Shown here one piece after another: positions 5,948-13,477 of a stretch of DNA of 15,500 nt (position 1 is its first letter; each line of letters opens with the position of its first letter). The notes beneath the pieces were generated by a model. That model was not told the DNA's origin, ran no database searches, and worked only from the letters and a program-made list of their open reading frames with translations. The position numbers and the translations under genes were made by a program. The stretch is from WTFY01 sp964614915 (GTDB taxonomy: Bacteria > Pseudomonadota > Gammaproteobacteria > UBA4575), in contig CAZTNC010000001.1 of NCBI GenBank assembly GCA_964614915.1, forward strand, positions 1 through 15,500, read 5' to 3'.

Positions 5948-7303
5948 ATGGATATCAAAAAAGTAATGTTGGTACTGGTACTGATCTTGGTGCCGGTAGT
6001 AGCCCAGTCCACAAACGGTTATTTTTCACACGGCACGGGCCTGACAAACCGCGCCCTTGGTGGTGCAGGTGTCGCCTTCCCGCAGGATGCACTGGCATCG
6101 GCGACCAACCCGGCCGGTATGGCCTTCGTCGGAAACCGCATGGATGTAGGTGCGGTGCTGTTCAAGCCTGACCGCGGGTACTCCCCGAGCGCCAGCCTCG
6201 CCAACGGCAATGGCGGTGCATTCACACTGGGGACCGGGTCCGAGACGAGCCGCAACCGTGGCTTCATCATTCCGAACTTCGGGCTCAACTACATGCTGAG
6301 CGAACAGGATGCCGTGGGGCTGTCCGTGTACGGCAACGGCGGCATGAACACCTCGTACAAATCCGGCAGTGCTGCGTTTGATCCGTTCGGGATGCGCGGT
6401 GCAGGCGTGTCCTTTCCCGGCGCACTGGGTGCAGGTACCGCAGGGGTAGACCTGTTGCAGGTCTTCTTCAATCTTTCCTATGCCCATAAATTCTCGGACC
6501 AGTTCTCGATCGGGGTCAGCCCACTGCTGACGATGCAGAGTTTCCGAAGCAACGGCCTGGACGCATTTGCCCCGTTCACGAAAACCTTTGTGGAAAGCCA
6601 GGGGACCCAGATGCCGAATCATCTGACACAAAATGGCACTGACAACGCCTTTGGCTGGGGTCTGCAGGCAGGTGTGCTGGCCAGGGACATTGCCGATGTC
6701 GCCGACCTGGGGATTTCGTATCGCACGAAGATCAACATGGAAAGGTGGGATGACTACGCAGACCTGTTTGCAGAAGACGGCACCTTTGACATTCCTTCCA
6801 CCCTGTGGGCGGGCGTGGCCATCGAGGTCGCTGAAAACGTGACGCTAGTCGCGGATTATCAGCGCATCTGGTACGGGGACAGCGATGCCATCAGCAATGG
6901 GGTGCAAAACCTGTTTGACTGCCCGGCATTAGGCGGGCAGGACCTTGAAAGTTGCCTCGGCGGTGACCGCGGGGCCGGGTTTGGCTGGGACGACATGGAT
7001 ATCTTCAAGGTTGGGCTGCAGTGGCAGGCCAGACCTCATGTCGTCGGGCGAATCGGTTACAGCCATGCCAACCAGCCTATTGGCAGCGACCAGGTACTGT
7101 TCAACCTCCTGGCACCGGCCGTGGTGGAAGACCACATCACCCTGGGTGTAACAGTCACCACCCGGGCAGGAGATATCACGCTCGAGGCCATGCATGCCTT
7201 TGGTAATTCCGTGAAAGGGTACAATCCTTTTGATCCCACACAGACGATCCGGCTCAGCATGGAGCAGTTTGAAATCGGAGTAGGCTGGTCAGCAAAATTC
7301 TAA
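5948..7303 (+). CDS. OMPP1/FadL/TodX family outer membrane channel
   Basis: A 451-residue outer membrane beta-barrel that should let hydrophobic molecules (long-chain fatty acids, hydrocarbons or aromatics) cross into the cell, as FadL does. ATG at 5948 is chosen because GGGAG lies 7 bases upstream and a signal peptide starts there (MDIKKVMLVLVLILVPVVAQS, cleaved near residue 21). The mature N-terminus NGYFSHGTGLTNRALGGAGV, followed by FPQDALASATNPAGMAFV, is the diagnostic hatch region of the family. The barrel ends in WSAKF with a terminal Phe, the usual signal for Bam-mediated insertion. A Cys pair (DCPALGGQDLESC) sits in a probable extracellular loop. The substrate cannot be told, and no degradation genes are near. 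The next gene, also an outer membrane protein, has its own leader. Confidence 0.93.
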   Translation: MDIKKVMLVLVLILVPVVAQSTNGYFSHGTGLTNRALGGAGVAFPQDALASATNPAGMAFVGNRMDVGAVLFKPDRGYSPSASLANGNGGAFTLGTGSETSRNRGFIIPNFGLNYMLSEQDAVGLSVYGNGGMNTSYKSGSAAFDPFGMRGAGVSFPGALGAGTAGVDLLQVFFNLSYAHKFSDQFSIGVSPLLTMQSFRSNGLDAFAPFTKTFVESQGTQMPNHLTQNGTDNAFGWGLQAGVLARDIADVADLGISYRTKINMERWDDYADLFAEDGTFDIPSTLWAGVAIEVAENVTLVADYQRIWYGDSDAISNGVQNLFDCPALGGQDLESCLGGDRGAGFGWDDMDIFKVGLQWQARPHVVGRIGYSHANQPIGSDQVLFNLLAPAVVEDHITLGVTVTTRAGDITLEAMHAFGNSVKGYNPFDPTQTIRLSMEQFEIGVGWSAKF

Positions 7304-7330
7304 TGTGGGTCTTCGTTTGTGCGATAGCCT

Positions 7331-7355
7331 GATCAGACAGTACTGTTTTCTGATC
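7331..7355. repeat. Dyad downstream of the FadL-type gene
   Basis: GATCAGA (7331-7337) pairs with TCTGATC (7349-7355). The CAG/CTG just inside can lengthen the stem if TTT bulges out. It starts 27 bases after the stop codon, so a role as transcript end or operator is plausible. No T-tract follows the 3' arm, so an intrinsic terminator is doubtful. Confidence 0.35.
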
Positions 7356-7420
7356 CCCGACTTACGGCTCAATCCTGTGCGCATGCCATGAAGCTCCATG
7401 CCCGGTGGGTGGTTTGCGCG

Positions 7421-7426
7421 TATAAT
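7421..7426 (+). promoter_or_regulatory. Candidate -10 box (TATAAT) for the beta-barrel gene
   Basis: A perfect TATAAT lies 121 bases upstream of the ATG at 7548 in a GC-rich surround, which makes chance less likely than in AT-rich DNA. No good -35 box is found at 16-18 base spacing. Transcription from it would begin near 7433 and give a leader of about 115 bases. Confidence 0.45.
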
Positions 7427-7428
7427 GC

Positions 7429-7456
7429 GATGCAAAAGAAATGACTTTTATGCATC
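7429..7456 (+). repeat. Interrupted hairpin in the beta-barrel gene leader
   Basis: GATGCAAAAG (7429-7438) pairs with CTTTT (7445-7449) and GCATC (7452-7456), with a 2-base AT bulge and an AAATGA loop. It starts right after the candidate -10 box. Leaders of outer membrane protein genes are often targets of small RNAs, but that role here is only a guess. Confidence 0.3.
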
Positions 7457-7547
7457 ACATCAGGACAGCTGTTCTTTGTGGTGTTCGAGCCAAAAGCTTC
7501 AAAGCCGGAAGGTCTTGAGGAGCTGGGCTAAATTTGGGAGGCGTACA

Positions 7548-8522
7548 ATGAATCATACAAGCAGAATTTTCATGGCAGTTTTTCTCGTTGCCGGGGTAGC
7601 ACTGGGAACAGCTGTGCCGGTACAGGCTGGCGGGTTCTATTTCAGCACCGAGCTGGGGATGAACTTTGGTTCTTCGATGGATATGACCGGCTCCAGTAAT
7701 GATCGGGCCAGCGTGTGCGATGGCTACATCAATCCCATGTACGCGACCGTCACGAGCACTCCGGGATACGAAGACTACAACTGCACGGGCCCAGACCGGG
7801 GAGCGACCGGTGACTGGCAAAACAGTTTCAGCTCGGATGAAGGCGTCTTGCTGGGCACCGCACTTGGTTACCATGTCGGGGCGTCCCCGTTGCGCATTGA
7901 GCTGGAGTACTTCTACCGGGATACCGACTATGACCAGACCTCTGATGTTGGAACTGCCTCTGGAGAAAGTGGCGACAAGCTTGAACAGGAGCTGGTCAGG
8001 ACGATCGACCGGATCGGCGATCTCACCTCACACAACCTGTTCGCCAACCTGTACTACGACTTCTCGGGCAACGGCCGGTTCACGCCGTATGTCGGCATAG
8101 GGATCGGTCTCGGGTTTACCGAAGTGGAGTACAGCAGCTTGTGGGCGAGAAACAGCGATGCAGCCCGAATCACGACAGGTGAGGGCCTGCCGAATGCCGC
8201 CGAGATCCAGGCGAACCTGGCCAGCACTTCATCCACTGCGGATGCTGAGCTGGACGACACCCTGTTTGGGTACCAGCTGTTGTTCGGGGTCGATTACGCA
8301 CTGACCGACACCATGGCGCTTGGAGTCAAGGGACGCTGGGTGGACTTCGACTCCCTCAAGGACGGTGGCGTGGTATGGGATCCGTTGCGCGGTCACCCGC
8401 CGTACCTGCGCACCCCGGCACAGGCTGGACAAGGGGGAGATCGCGAGCATGTCAGCGGCGGCATCAAACTGGATGATATCGAGATGTTTGCCGTCAGCGT
8501 GAATCTCAAGTACGGGTTCTAG
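7548..8522 (+). CDS. Outer membrane beta-barrel protein
   Basis: A 324-residue exported protein. ATG at 7548 has GGGAGG 6 bases upstream and begins a signal peptide (residues 1-28, ending VQA, then GGFYFSTELGMNFG). Alternating amphipathic strands follow, such as RIELEYFYRDTDY, HNLFANLYYDFS, FTPYVGIGIGLGFTEVEY, YQLLFGVDYALTDTMALGVKGRWVDF and MFAVSVNLKYGF. The pattern is that of an 8- to 10-strand OmpA/OmpW-like or Omp25-type barrel, and the terminal Phe fits Bam recognition. Long polar loops (about 40-85 and 200-235) would face outside, the first with a Cys pair (SVCDGY and YNCTG). No C-terminal peptidoglycan-binding domain is present. Its role is unknown. It ends 18 bases from the convergent transglutaminase-like gene. 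Confidence 0.85.
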   Translation: MNHTSRIFMAVFLVAGVALGTAVPVQAGGFYFSTELGMNFGSSMDMTGSSNDRASVCDGYINPMYATVTSTPGYEDYNCTGPDRGATGDWQNSFSSDEGVLLGTALGYHVGASPLRIELEYFYRDTDYDQTSDVGTASGESGDKLEQELVRTIDRIGDLTSHNLFANLYYDFSGNGRFTPYVGIGIGLGFTEVEYSSLWARNSDAARITTGEGLPNAAEIQANLASTSSTADAELDDTLFGYQLLFGVDYALTDTMALGVKGRWVDFDSLKDGGVVWDPLRGHPPYLRTPAQAGQGGDREHVSGGIKLDDIEMFAVSVNLKYGF

Positions 8523-8540
8523 AGATCCGGCAGCACAGCG

Positions 8541-9506
8541 CTATTGCTCAAGGCTTGCCCGGGGTGGATGGGCCGCCGCCGGGACTTGAGACAGGTTTGC
8601 AGGCTCGGTAAACGGCCGGGCCGCGGATACGGGTTCATCCGTTGATGCTACGGTGACACACACCTCGAGTCTGGAGTGTCCGCCACTGAAATACGTACCT
8701 TGCGTCGGTGCTGCATCGGCATAGTCACGGCCAATGGCCATGCGGATGTGCCGGTGATCTGCCGGCGAGTTATTGGTGGGATCAATGCCTACCCAGTCCA
8801 GCCCCGGAATCCAGAACTCCGCCCAGGCGTGGCTCGCCCCGGCCGGGGTCTGCTCATTGCCGATGCCCTCCAGGTGAAGATAGCCGGACACGTACCGGCT
8901 TGGAATTCCCCACGAGCGCCCGATGGCAATCAGGACATGCGTGTAATCCTGACAAACGCCGTGGCGGGTTTCGAGGATGTGTTCGATGGTGGAATCAACG
9001 TGGGTACTCCCGGGGGTGTAACTGAAGGTCTCATACAGCTTTGATGCGGCCTGCAGCAGGGATGAAAGCGGATTTTCGCCGCGCTCGATTCCATGTGCTG
9101 CGACAAATGCCTCGAGGGGCTTGCAGACATAAACAAAGCGGCTCGGATTCAGGAATACCCAGTGGCCAACGCGATCGGTGGTCTCTGCCAGGGCCTTCCA
9201 ACTGCCCGTGTCGGGATCGTCAGGTAACTGTGGATCCGGGCCTGCAGCGACACGGGTACGAGCCTGCAGCACGGTTTGCTGGTGCATGCGGTGGATGTTG
9301 ATCAGGTGGCAGCGGTTGCCGAAGGCATCCATGCAGGGGACAGGGAGTGTCAGCGGCTCGGTGCGCAGGTCAAAGTCCAGTACCTGCTGGCCGGCATCCT
9401 CCCTTGGATACAGCCTAAGCAGCATGACGCTCCCGTGGGCTGCTGTTTCGTAATGGAAATTGCAGCGGTGCTCGATCCGATACTGGCAGGGTGTGGATGA
9501 TTTCAT
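8541..9506 (-). CDS. Transglutaminase-like cysteine protease family protein
   Basis: A 321-residue protein with the bacterial transglutaminase-like N-terminal domain (about 8-100; RIEHRCNFHYETAAHGSVML and LPVPCMDAFGNRCHLINIH). A papain-fold catalytic core follows (about 150-260). The triad is visible: Cys185 in TRHGVCQDYTH, His226 in GASHAWAEFW and Asp242 in GIDPTNN. Most bacterial members of this group are thought to be peptidases or amidases rather than protein cross-linkers. A Pro/Ala-rich tail of about 35 residues ends the protein. No signal peptide is seen, so it is probably cytoplasmic. It is the last gene of the ATP-grasp/alpha-E operon. Its ATG overlaps the alpha-E stop by 4 bases (ATGA), which implies coupled translation. 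The substrate is unknown. Confidence 0.92.
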   Translation of the reverse strand: MKSSTPCQYRIEHRCNFHYETAAHGSVMLLRLYPREDAGQQVLDFDLRTEPLTLPVPCMDAFGNRCHLINIHRMHQQTVLQARTRVAAGPDPQLPDDPDTGSWKALAETTDRVGHWVFLNPSRFVYVCKPLEAFVAAHGIERGENPLSSLLQAASKLYETFSYTPGSTHVDSTIEHILETRHGVCQDYTHVLIAIGRSWGIPSRYVSGYLHLEGIGNEQTPAGASHAWAEFWIPGLDWVGIDPTNNSPADHRHIRMAIGRDYADAAPTQGTYFSGGHSRLEVCVTVASTDEPVSAARPFTEPANLSQVPAAAHPPRASLEQ

Positions 9507-10480
9507 GTGCCCGGCGTGTCCTCGATCTCGTATCCGAAGTAGGTGATCTCGATATTATCGTGCACCCTGCGGCTTCTATCACGCAGTTCACGCAGCACCG
9601 TTCGGGTCGCATCGGTATCATTGAGGTTGTGGCTTGGCCAGTCGAAGTCGATGTACGCGGCCATGTGGCCTGCAAGGCGGCGTGCTTCCCGGGCGGGGCG
9701 CTTTTCCGAAACGCGATCCAGTGCCGTGACGATGCGTGCCAGCGCGTAGCGGATCGAACGCGAAAGGCGAAGATCGCTGACCAGGAAGTTGATCACATTA
9801 ACCGGCCGGTATTCCAGTGAGTAGCGGCGGCTGAAGGTGCCGCGGGCTTCACAGACCTCCAGCAGCGAGCGCCATTCGGGTTCGATGTGGGCCTCGGTCA
9901 GGGGGAACACGGTGAGCTGGGCCTCGATGAGTGCGGCAAGCAACTGCACCCGCTCGACAAAGCGCCCGAGCTGAATGAAGTGCCAGCTGTCATCGCGGTA
10001 AACCGTGCTGTCGACGATCCCCGAGAATGTCCGGATCGTATCCTCGGCATGCAGATAGAAGTCGCCAGGGCGATCATCCCAGATATCGGCGATGCCAACC
10101 TTGGACAGCTTCAGGTAGGCGACATTCAGGCAGTACCACATGTCCTTGCTGATCACGTTTCGGACCTGGCGGGCATTCTCGCGTGCCGTGGCAATACAGT
10201 TGAGGATCGAGTCCGGATTGCTGGACTCGAAGGTCAGATCGTCGGCCAGCGTGTAGGAGTCCGCCAGCATGAAATCCTCGTCATCGAGATTCGATTCCAG
10301 GCTGCCGCCCACAGGTTCGCGATCGAGACTGGCGTACAGGCGACGCCAGGTCTGGTCGATCTCTTCCACCGGCCGGTCTTCCAGGGTCCGCAGTTGATCG
10401 GCCAGCAGGCGACAGCCGTGCTGTGCCCTTTCGAGATAGCGGCTGATCCAGTACAGCCCCTGTGCATTGCGTGACAGCAT
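9503..10480 (-). CDS. Alpha-E domain-containing protein
   Basis: A 325-residue, nearly all-helical protein of the alpha-E family (COG2307, DUF403). The N-terminus MLSRNAQGLYWISRYLERAQ is the family signature (MLSR-x-A-x-x-LYW-x-x-RYLERA), and RSIRYALARI and a conserved D-x-W-H-F-I-Q-L-G-R-F-x-E-R stretch are further marks. The family has no proven activity. It almost always travels with a circularly permuted ATP-grasp and a transglutaminase-like protein, and has been predicted to take part in synthesis or modification of a peptide-like product. Here it lies between those partners, 4 bases after the ATP-grasp gene and overlapping the transglutaminase start. It has no signal peptide or membrane segment. 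Confidence 0.93.
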   Translation of the reverse strand: MLSRNAQGLYWISRYLERAQHGCRLLADQLRTLEDRPVEEIDQTWRRLYASLDREPVGGSLESNLDDEDFMLADSYTLADDLTFESSNPDSILNCIATARENARQVRNVISKDMWYCLNVAYLKLSKVGIADIWDDRPGDFYLHAEDTIRTFSGIVDSTVYRDDSWHFIQLGRFVERVQLLAALIEAQLTVFPLTEAHIEPEWRSLLEVCEARGTFSRRYSLEYRPVNVINFLVSDLRLSRSIRYALARIVTALDRVSEKRPAREARRLAGHMAAYIDFDWPSHNLNDTDATRTVLRELRDRSRRVHDNIEITYFGYEIEDTPGT

Positions 10481-10484
10481 GGCG

Positions 10485-11990
10485 TTACGGGGGCAGTACC
10501 CAAAGGTCCTTGCCGCCGCCTCCCTGGCTCGAGTTGACTACCAGCGAGCCCGGGCGCAGCGCCACCCTGCAAAACGCACCGGGAACCAGCCGCGTTTCCT
10601 GGCCGCACAATACAAACGGGCGAAGGTCGACGTGGCGAGGAGCAGCCCCTTCATCCGTCAGACAGGGCGCACGGGAGAGGTTGAGGGTGGGCTGCGAGAC
10701 GTAGTTGGCCGGGTTCTTGCGGATTTCAGCAGCATAGGCGGCCCGCTCATCTGCACTTGAGTGCGGCCCCACCAGCATGCCGTAGCCACCGGAGCCGCCG
10801 ACCACCTTGACGATCAAATCCTGCAGGTTGTCGAGCGTATACTCCAGGCCCTCGGGTTCACGGCAAAGATGGGTCTCCACGTTGGCCAGCAGGGGCTCTT
10901 CGTTGAGGTAGTAGCGGATGATGTCCGGGACATACGCGTACAGGCTCTTGTCATCGGCCACCCCGGTCCCCGGGGCATTGGCAATGGCGACGTTTCCCAT
11001 CCGGTACGCATAGAACAGGCCGGGTGTACCAAGCTGGGAGTCCTGCCTGAATGCCAGCGGGTCGATATAGTCATCGTCGATCCTGCGATAGATGACGTCT
11101 ACACGCTGCAACCCCTCGGTCGTTCGCATGTAGACAAATCCGTTGTGGACCAGCAGGTCTTTGCCCTGCACCAACTCCACCCCCATCTCACGTGCCAGGA
11201 ACATGTGCTCATAGTAGGCGGAGTTGTAGACGCCGGGTGTAAGGAGGACGATGCAGGGGTCAGCGACCCCGGTGGGCGCGAACTCGGCCAGGGTTTTTCG
11301 CAGCAGCTTGCCGTACTGCTCGACGCCGCAGACCCTGTGTAGCCGAAACAGGTTGCGCATGCTGGTCTTCAGCGCACGGCGATTGGCCAGCATGTACGAG
11401 ACCCCGGAAGGTACACGCAGGTTGTCCTCCAGGACCATGAAACCGTCGTGGGTGCGGACGAGATCGGTGCCGCAAAGAAAAACGTGGATGCCCAGGGGTA
11501 CCCGCAACCCGCGCATCTGGGTGCGGTACTGCGGGCAGCCGTAGACAAGATCCGCGGGCACGATGCCATCGGAAAGGATTTGCGCAGGCTCCTTCGCATA
11601 GATGTCCGCGAGAAAGAGGTTCAGGGCATGCAGTCTTTGGCGCAGCCCGCGCTCGATCTGTCCCCACTCACCGGCATCCAGCACCCTGGGCAGCAGGTCG
11701 ATCGGGATGATGCGCTCTTGCGCACTTTCATCCCCGTACACGGAAAAGGTGATGCCCTCGTTCAGGAACGACTGCTCCGTCCTGTCCTGCAGGGCCGCAA
11801 TGTCGGCACTGGTCATTCTGCCAAGATGCTCCCAGAGCGCCTTGCAATGTTCGCGCGGCACGCCAGGGGCTGAAAACATCTCGTCGTAAAAGACGGGATC
11901 GACCTCATAGTTGGAAAAAAGTGAGGCGGGTTTTGCCGGGTCATGTGCCCCGGTCTGGGGATGGGCTTCGGGTTCCCTGTTCATTTTCAT
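10485..11990 (-). CDS. Circularly permuted type 2 ATP-grasp protein
   Basis: A 501-residue enzyme of the COG2308 family (DUF404/DUF407 type), predicted to ligate a carboxylate to an amine using ATP, probably forming peptide or amide bonds. Family hallmarks seen: YDEMF near 35-39, LPRVLDAGEW (100-109), LNLFLADIY (123-131), VLEDNLRVPSGVSYMLANR (186-204), VIYRRIDDDYIDPLAF, GNVAIANAPGTGVADDKSLY and, near the C-terminus, DLIVKVVGGSGGYGML and VDLRPF. These carry the permuted ATP-binding and Mg-binding residues. Length and order are normal for the family. ATG at 11990 and ATG at 11984 are both possible; AGGG in the leader sits better for the second. It is the first gene of a three-gene operon and is transcribed divergently from lolC. 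Confidence 0.94.
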   Translation of the reverse strand: MKMNREPEAHPQTGAHDPAKPASLFSNYEVDPVFYDEMFSAPGVPREHCKALWEHLGRMTSADIAALQDRTEQSFLNEGITFSVYGDESAQERIIPIDLLPRVLDAGEWGQIERGLRQRLHALNLFLADIYAKEPAQILSDGIVPADLVYGCPQYRTQMRGLRVPLGIHVFLCGTDLVRTHDGFMVLEDNLRVPSGVSYMLANRRALKTSMRNLFRLHRVCGVEQYGKLLRKTLAEFAPTGVADPCIVLLTPGVYNSAYYEHMFLAREMGVELVQGKDLLVHNGFVYMRTTEGLQRVDVIYRRIDDDYIDPLAFRQDSQLGTPGLFYAYRMGNVAIANAPGTGVADDKSLYAYVPDIIRYYLNEEPLLANVETHLCREPEGLEYTLDNLQDLIVKVVGGSGGYGMLVGPHSSADERAAYAAEIRKNPANYVSQPTLNLSRAPCLTDEGAAPRHVDLRPFVLCGQETRLVPGAFCRVALRPGSLVVNSSQGGGGKDLWVLPP

Positions 11991-12019
11991 GTCCCTGGGA
12001 GGCTTTTCTCTGTCAACCC

Positions 12020-12048
12020 ATTATAATTTATCGCGAAATAGGGGTCAC
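12020..12048 (-). promoter_or_regulatory. Candidate sigma70 promoter of the ATP-grasp operon
   Basis: Read on the minus strand, GTGACC (12043-12048), a 17-base spacer and TATAAT (12020-12025) stand about 30 bases upstream of the ATP-grasp start. The -10 box is perfect and the -35 box matches 4 of 6 positions. A second, overlapping TATAAT on the plus strand (12022-12027) has no matching -35 box. The expected leader is short, about 20 bases. Confidence 0.5.
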
Positions 12049-12053
12049 AGGAC

Positions 12054-12116
12054 GTGTCTGCACGCATTACGCCTGAACGCGCCCTTGATGCCCTGCAACA
12101 GCGGAATCGGTCATGA
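12054..12116 (+). CDS. Possible 20-codon leader peptide upstream of lolC
   Basis: A short frame runs from GTG at 12054 to TGA at 12114-12116 and reads MSARITPERALDALQQRNRS. AGGA lies only 3 bases before the GTG. It falls in the 234-base divergent gap, between the ATP-grasp promoter and lolC. A frame this short arises often by chance. Nothing but its position and the nearby purine-rich site supports translation. Confidence 0.12.
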   Translation: MSARITPERALDALQQRNRS

Positions 12117-12130
12117 TGCGGACAAGCGGG

Positions 12131-12136
12131 TATACT
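12131..12136 (+). promoter_or_regulatory. Weak candidate -10 box upstream of lolC
   Basis: TATACT lies 88 bases before the lolC start in the divergent gap, with only a poor -35 match at 17-base spacing (CGGTCA, 12108-12113). Some promoter must drive lolC-lolD-msbA from this region, and this is the best candidate seen. Confidence 0.25.
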
Positions 12137-12224
12137 TGCACGTGTATTGGTATTCCATAACGGCCTCGGTTGATACGCACATTACAGTTCATTTGGCCCG
12201 TCATACACATCTGGATACGATCTG

Positions 12225-13472
12225 ATGCTCCAACCCCTCGAGCTCTTTATTGGTTCACGCTATTTGCGTGCAAAAAGGAGAAATCACTTCATCTCATTCA
12301 TCTCGCTGATTTCCGTGCTCGGGATTGCGCTCAGCATCATCGTGCTGATCACCGTGTTGTCCGTCATGAACGGCTTCCAGCATGAGGTCAAGCACCGGAT
12401 TCTGGGAATGACCTCGCATGCGACCGCACTCGAGATGACGGGTACCCTGCGAGACTGGCAGGGATTGCAGGACAAGCTCAAGGACAATGACGAGATCAAG
12501 GGTTCCGCACCCTATGTGCAGGCCCAGGGCATGGTGGTCAGCGGCAATCGCCTGACCGGCGCCATGCTCAACGGGGTCGATCCCGCGCTCGAAGGAAACG
12601 TCTCGCGGATCGGGGAGCTGGTGCTGGGCGGTGACCTGGGCGTGCTGCATGCCGGCGAATACGGCATCCTGCTGGGCGAGGACCTGGCCGACTATCTGCG
12701 CGTTGGAACAGGAGACAAGGTCTCCGTGCTGACCCCGGAGGCGAATGTCACCCCGGCAGGCATCGTGCCGAGGCTCAGGCGTTTTACCGTGGTGGGCATC
12801 TATTCCGTGGGGGTGCCGCAGTACGATCGCAATACCGCGGTCATGCACATCGAGGATGCCAGGCGCCTGTTTCGCCTGGGCGATGCCGTATCGGGGTTGC
12901 GCCTGCGGTTCGAGGACCTGTTCGATGCGCCTGCACTTACCCAGGGGCTGCGTACCCAGCTGGGCGAGGAGTACTGGGTCACCGACTGGACCCAGCATAA
13001 CAGCCAGTTTTTCCGTGCCCTCAGGATCGAGAAAATCATGATGACCATCATCCTGTCCCTGCTGGTGCTGATTGCCGCGTTCAACATCGTCTCCGCACTG
13101 GTCATGGTGGTTACCGAGAAGCAAAGCGATATTGCCATTTTGCGCACCCTCGGCGTCACGCCAAGAGGAATCATGAGCATATTTGTCATTCAGGGCACGG
13201 TGATCGGCCTGGTGGGAACCATTTTCGGAGCCATCTTCGGGTTGTTGCTGGCCGCCAACCTGGAGGCCATTATCGCCTGGATCGAAGCCTATTTCGGGAT
13301 GCGATTCCTGTCCGACAATATTTATCCCATCAATGACCTGCCCTCGAAAATCGACTCCGTGGATGTCGTTCTCGTGTGCACGTTGTCCTTTGTGCTTACC
13401 GTGCTGGCGACCATCTACCCCGCGTGGAAGGCCTCACGCACCCAGCCGGCCGAAGCGTTGCGCTACGAGTAG
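12225..13472 (+). CDS. lolC: Lipoprotein-releasing ABC transporter permease (LolC/LolE/LolF family)
   Basis: A 415-residue inner membrane protein that extracts mature outer-membrane lipoproteins and hands them to the periplasmic carrier LolA. The N-terminal signature LELFIGSRYLRAKRRNHFIS leads into membrane helix 1 (about 22-47, ending VLSVMNGFQHEVKHRILGM). A periplasmic MacB-type domain of about 210 residues follows. Then comes an FtsX domain with three helices (LLVLIAAFNIVSALVMVV, IQGTVIGLVGTIFGAIFGLLL, VLVCTLSFVLTVLATIYP) and the PAWKASRTQPAEALRYE terminus. EKQSDIAILRTLGVTP is the conserved coupling helix that contacts LolD. ATG at 12225 is supported by the signature at residue 5, although the Shine-Dalgarno is weak. 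lolD follows after 5 bases. No lolE follows lolD, so this subunit may act as a homodimer (LolF-like); the symbol lolC is used in the family sense. Confidence 0.93.
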   Translation: MLQPLELFIGSRYLRAKRRNHFISFISLISVLGIALSIIVLITVLSVMNGFQHEVKHRILGMTSHATALEMTGTLRDWQGLQDKLKDNDEIKGSAPYVQAQGMVVSGNRLTGAMLNGVDPALEGNVSRIGELVLGGDLGVLHAGEYGILLGEDLADYLRVGTGDKVSVLTPEANVTPAGIVPRLRRFTVVGIYSVGVPQYDRNTAVMHIEDARRLFRLGDAVSGLRLRFEDLFDAPALTQGLRTQLGEEYWVTDWTQHNSQFFRALRIEKIMMTIILSLLVLIAAFNIVSALVMVVTEKQSDIAILRTLGVTPRGIMSIFVIQGTVIGLVGTIFGAIFGLLLAANLEAIIAWIEAYFGMRFLSDNIYPINDLPSKIDSVDVVLVCTLSFVLTVLATIYPAWKASRTQPAEALRYE

Positions 13473-13477
13473 GTATC

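Noticed and set aside
10761..11342. A 193-codon open frame on the plus strand
   Set aside because: It is antisense to conserved parts of the ATP-grasp protein and has no recognisable domain.
12022..12027. Plus-strand TATAAT as the lolC promoter
   Set aside because: No -35 match at 16-18 bases upstream and 200 bases from the start codon. The overlapping minus-strand box fits the ATP-grasp operon better.
12294..13124. A 276-codon open frame on the minus strand
   Set aside because: It is antisense to lolC, which has the full family signature. The His/Gln/Asp-rich translation is typical of shadow frames in GC-rich DNA.
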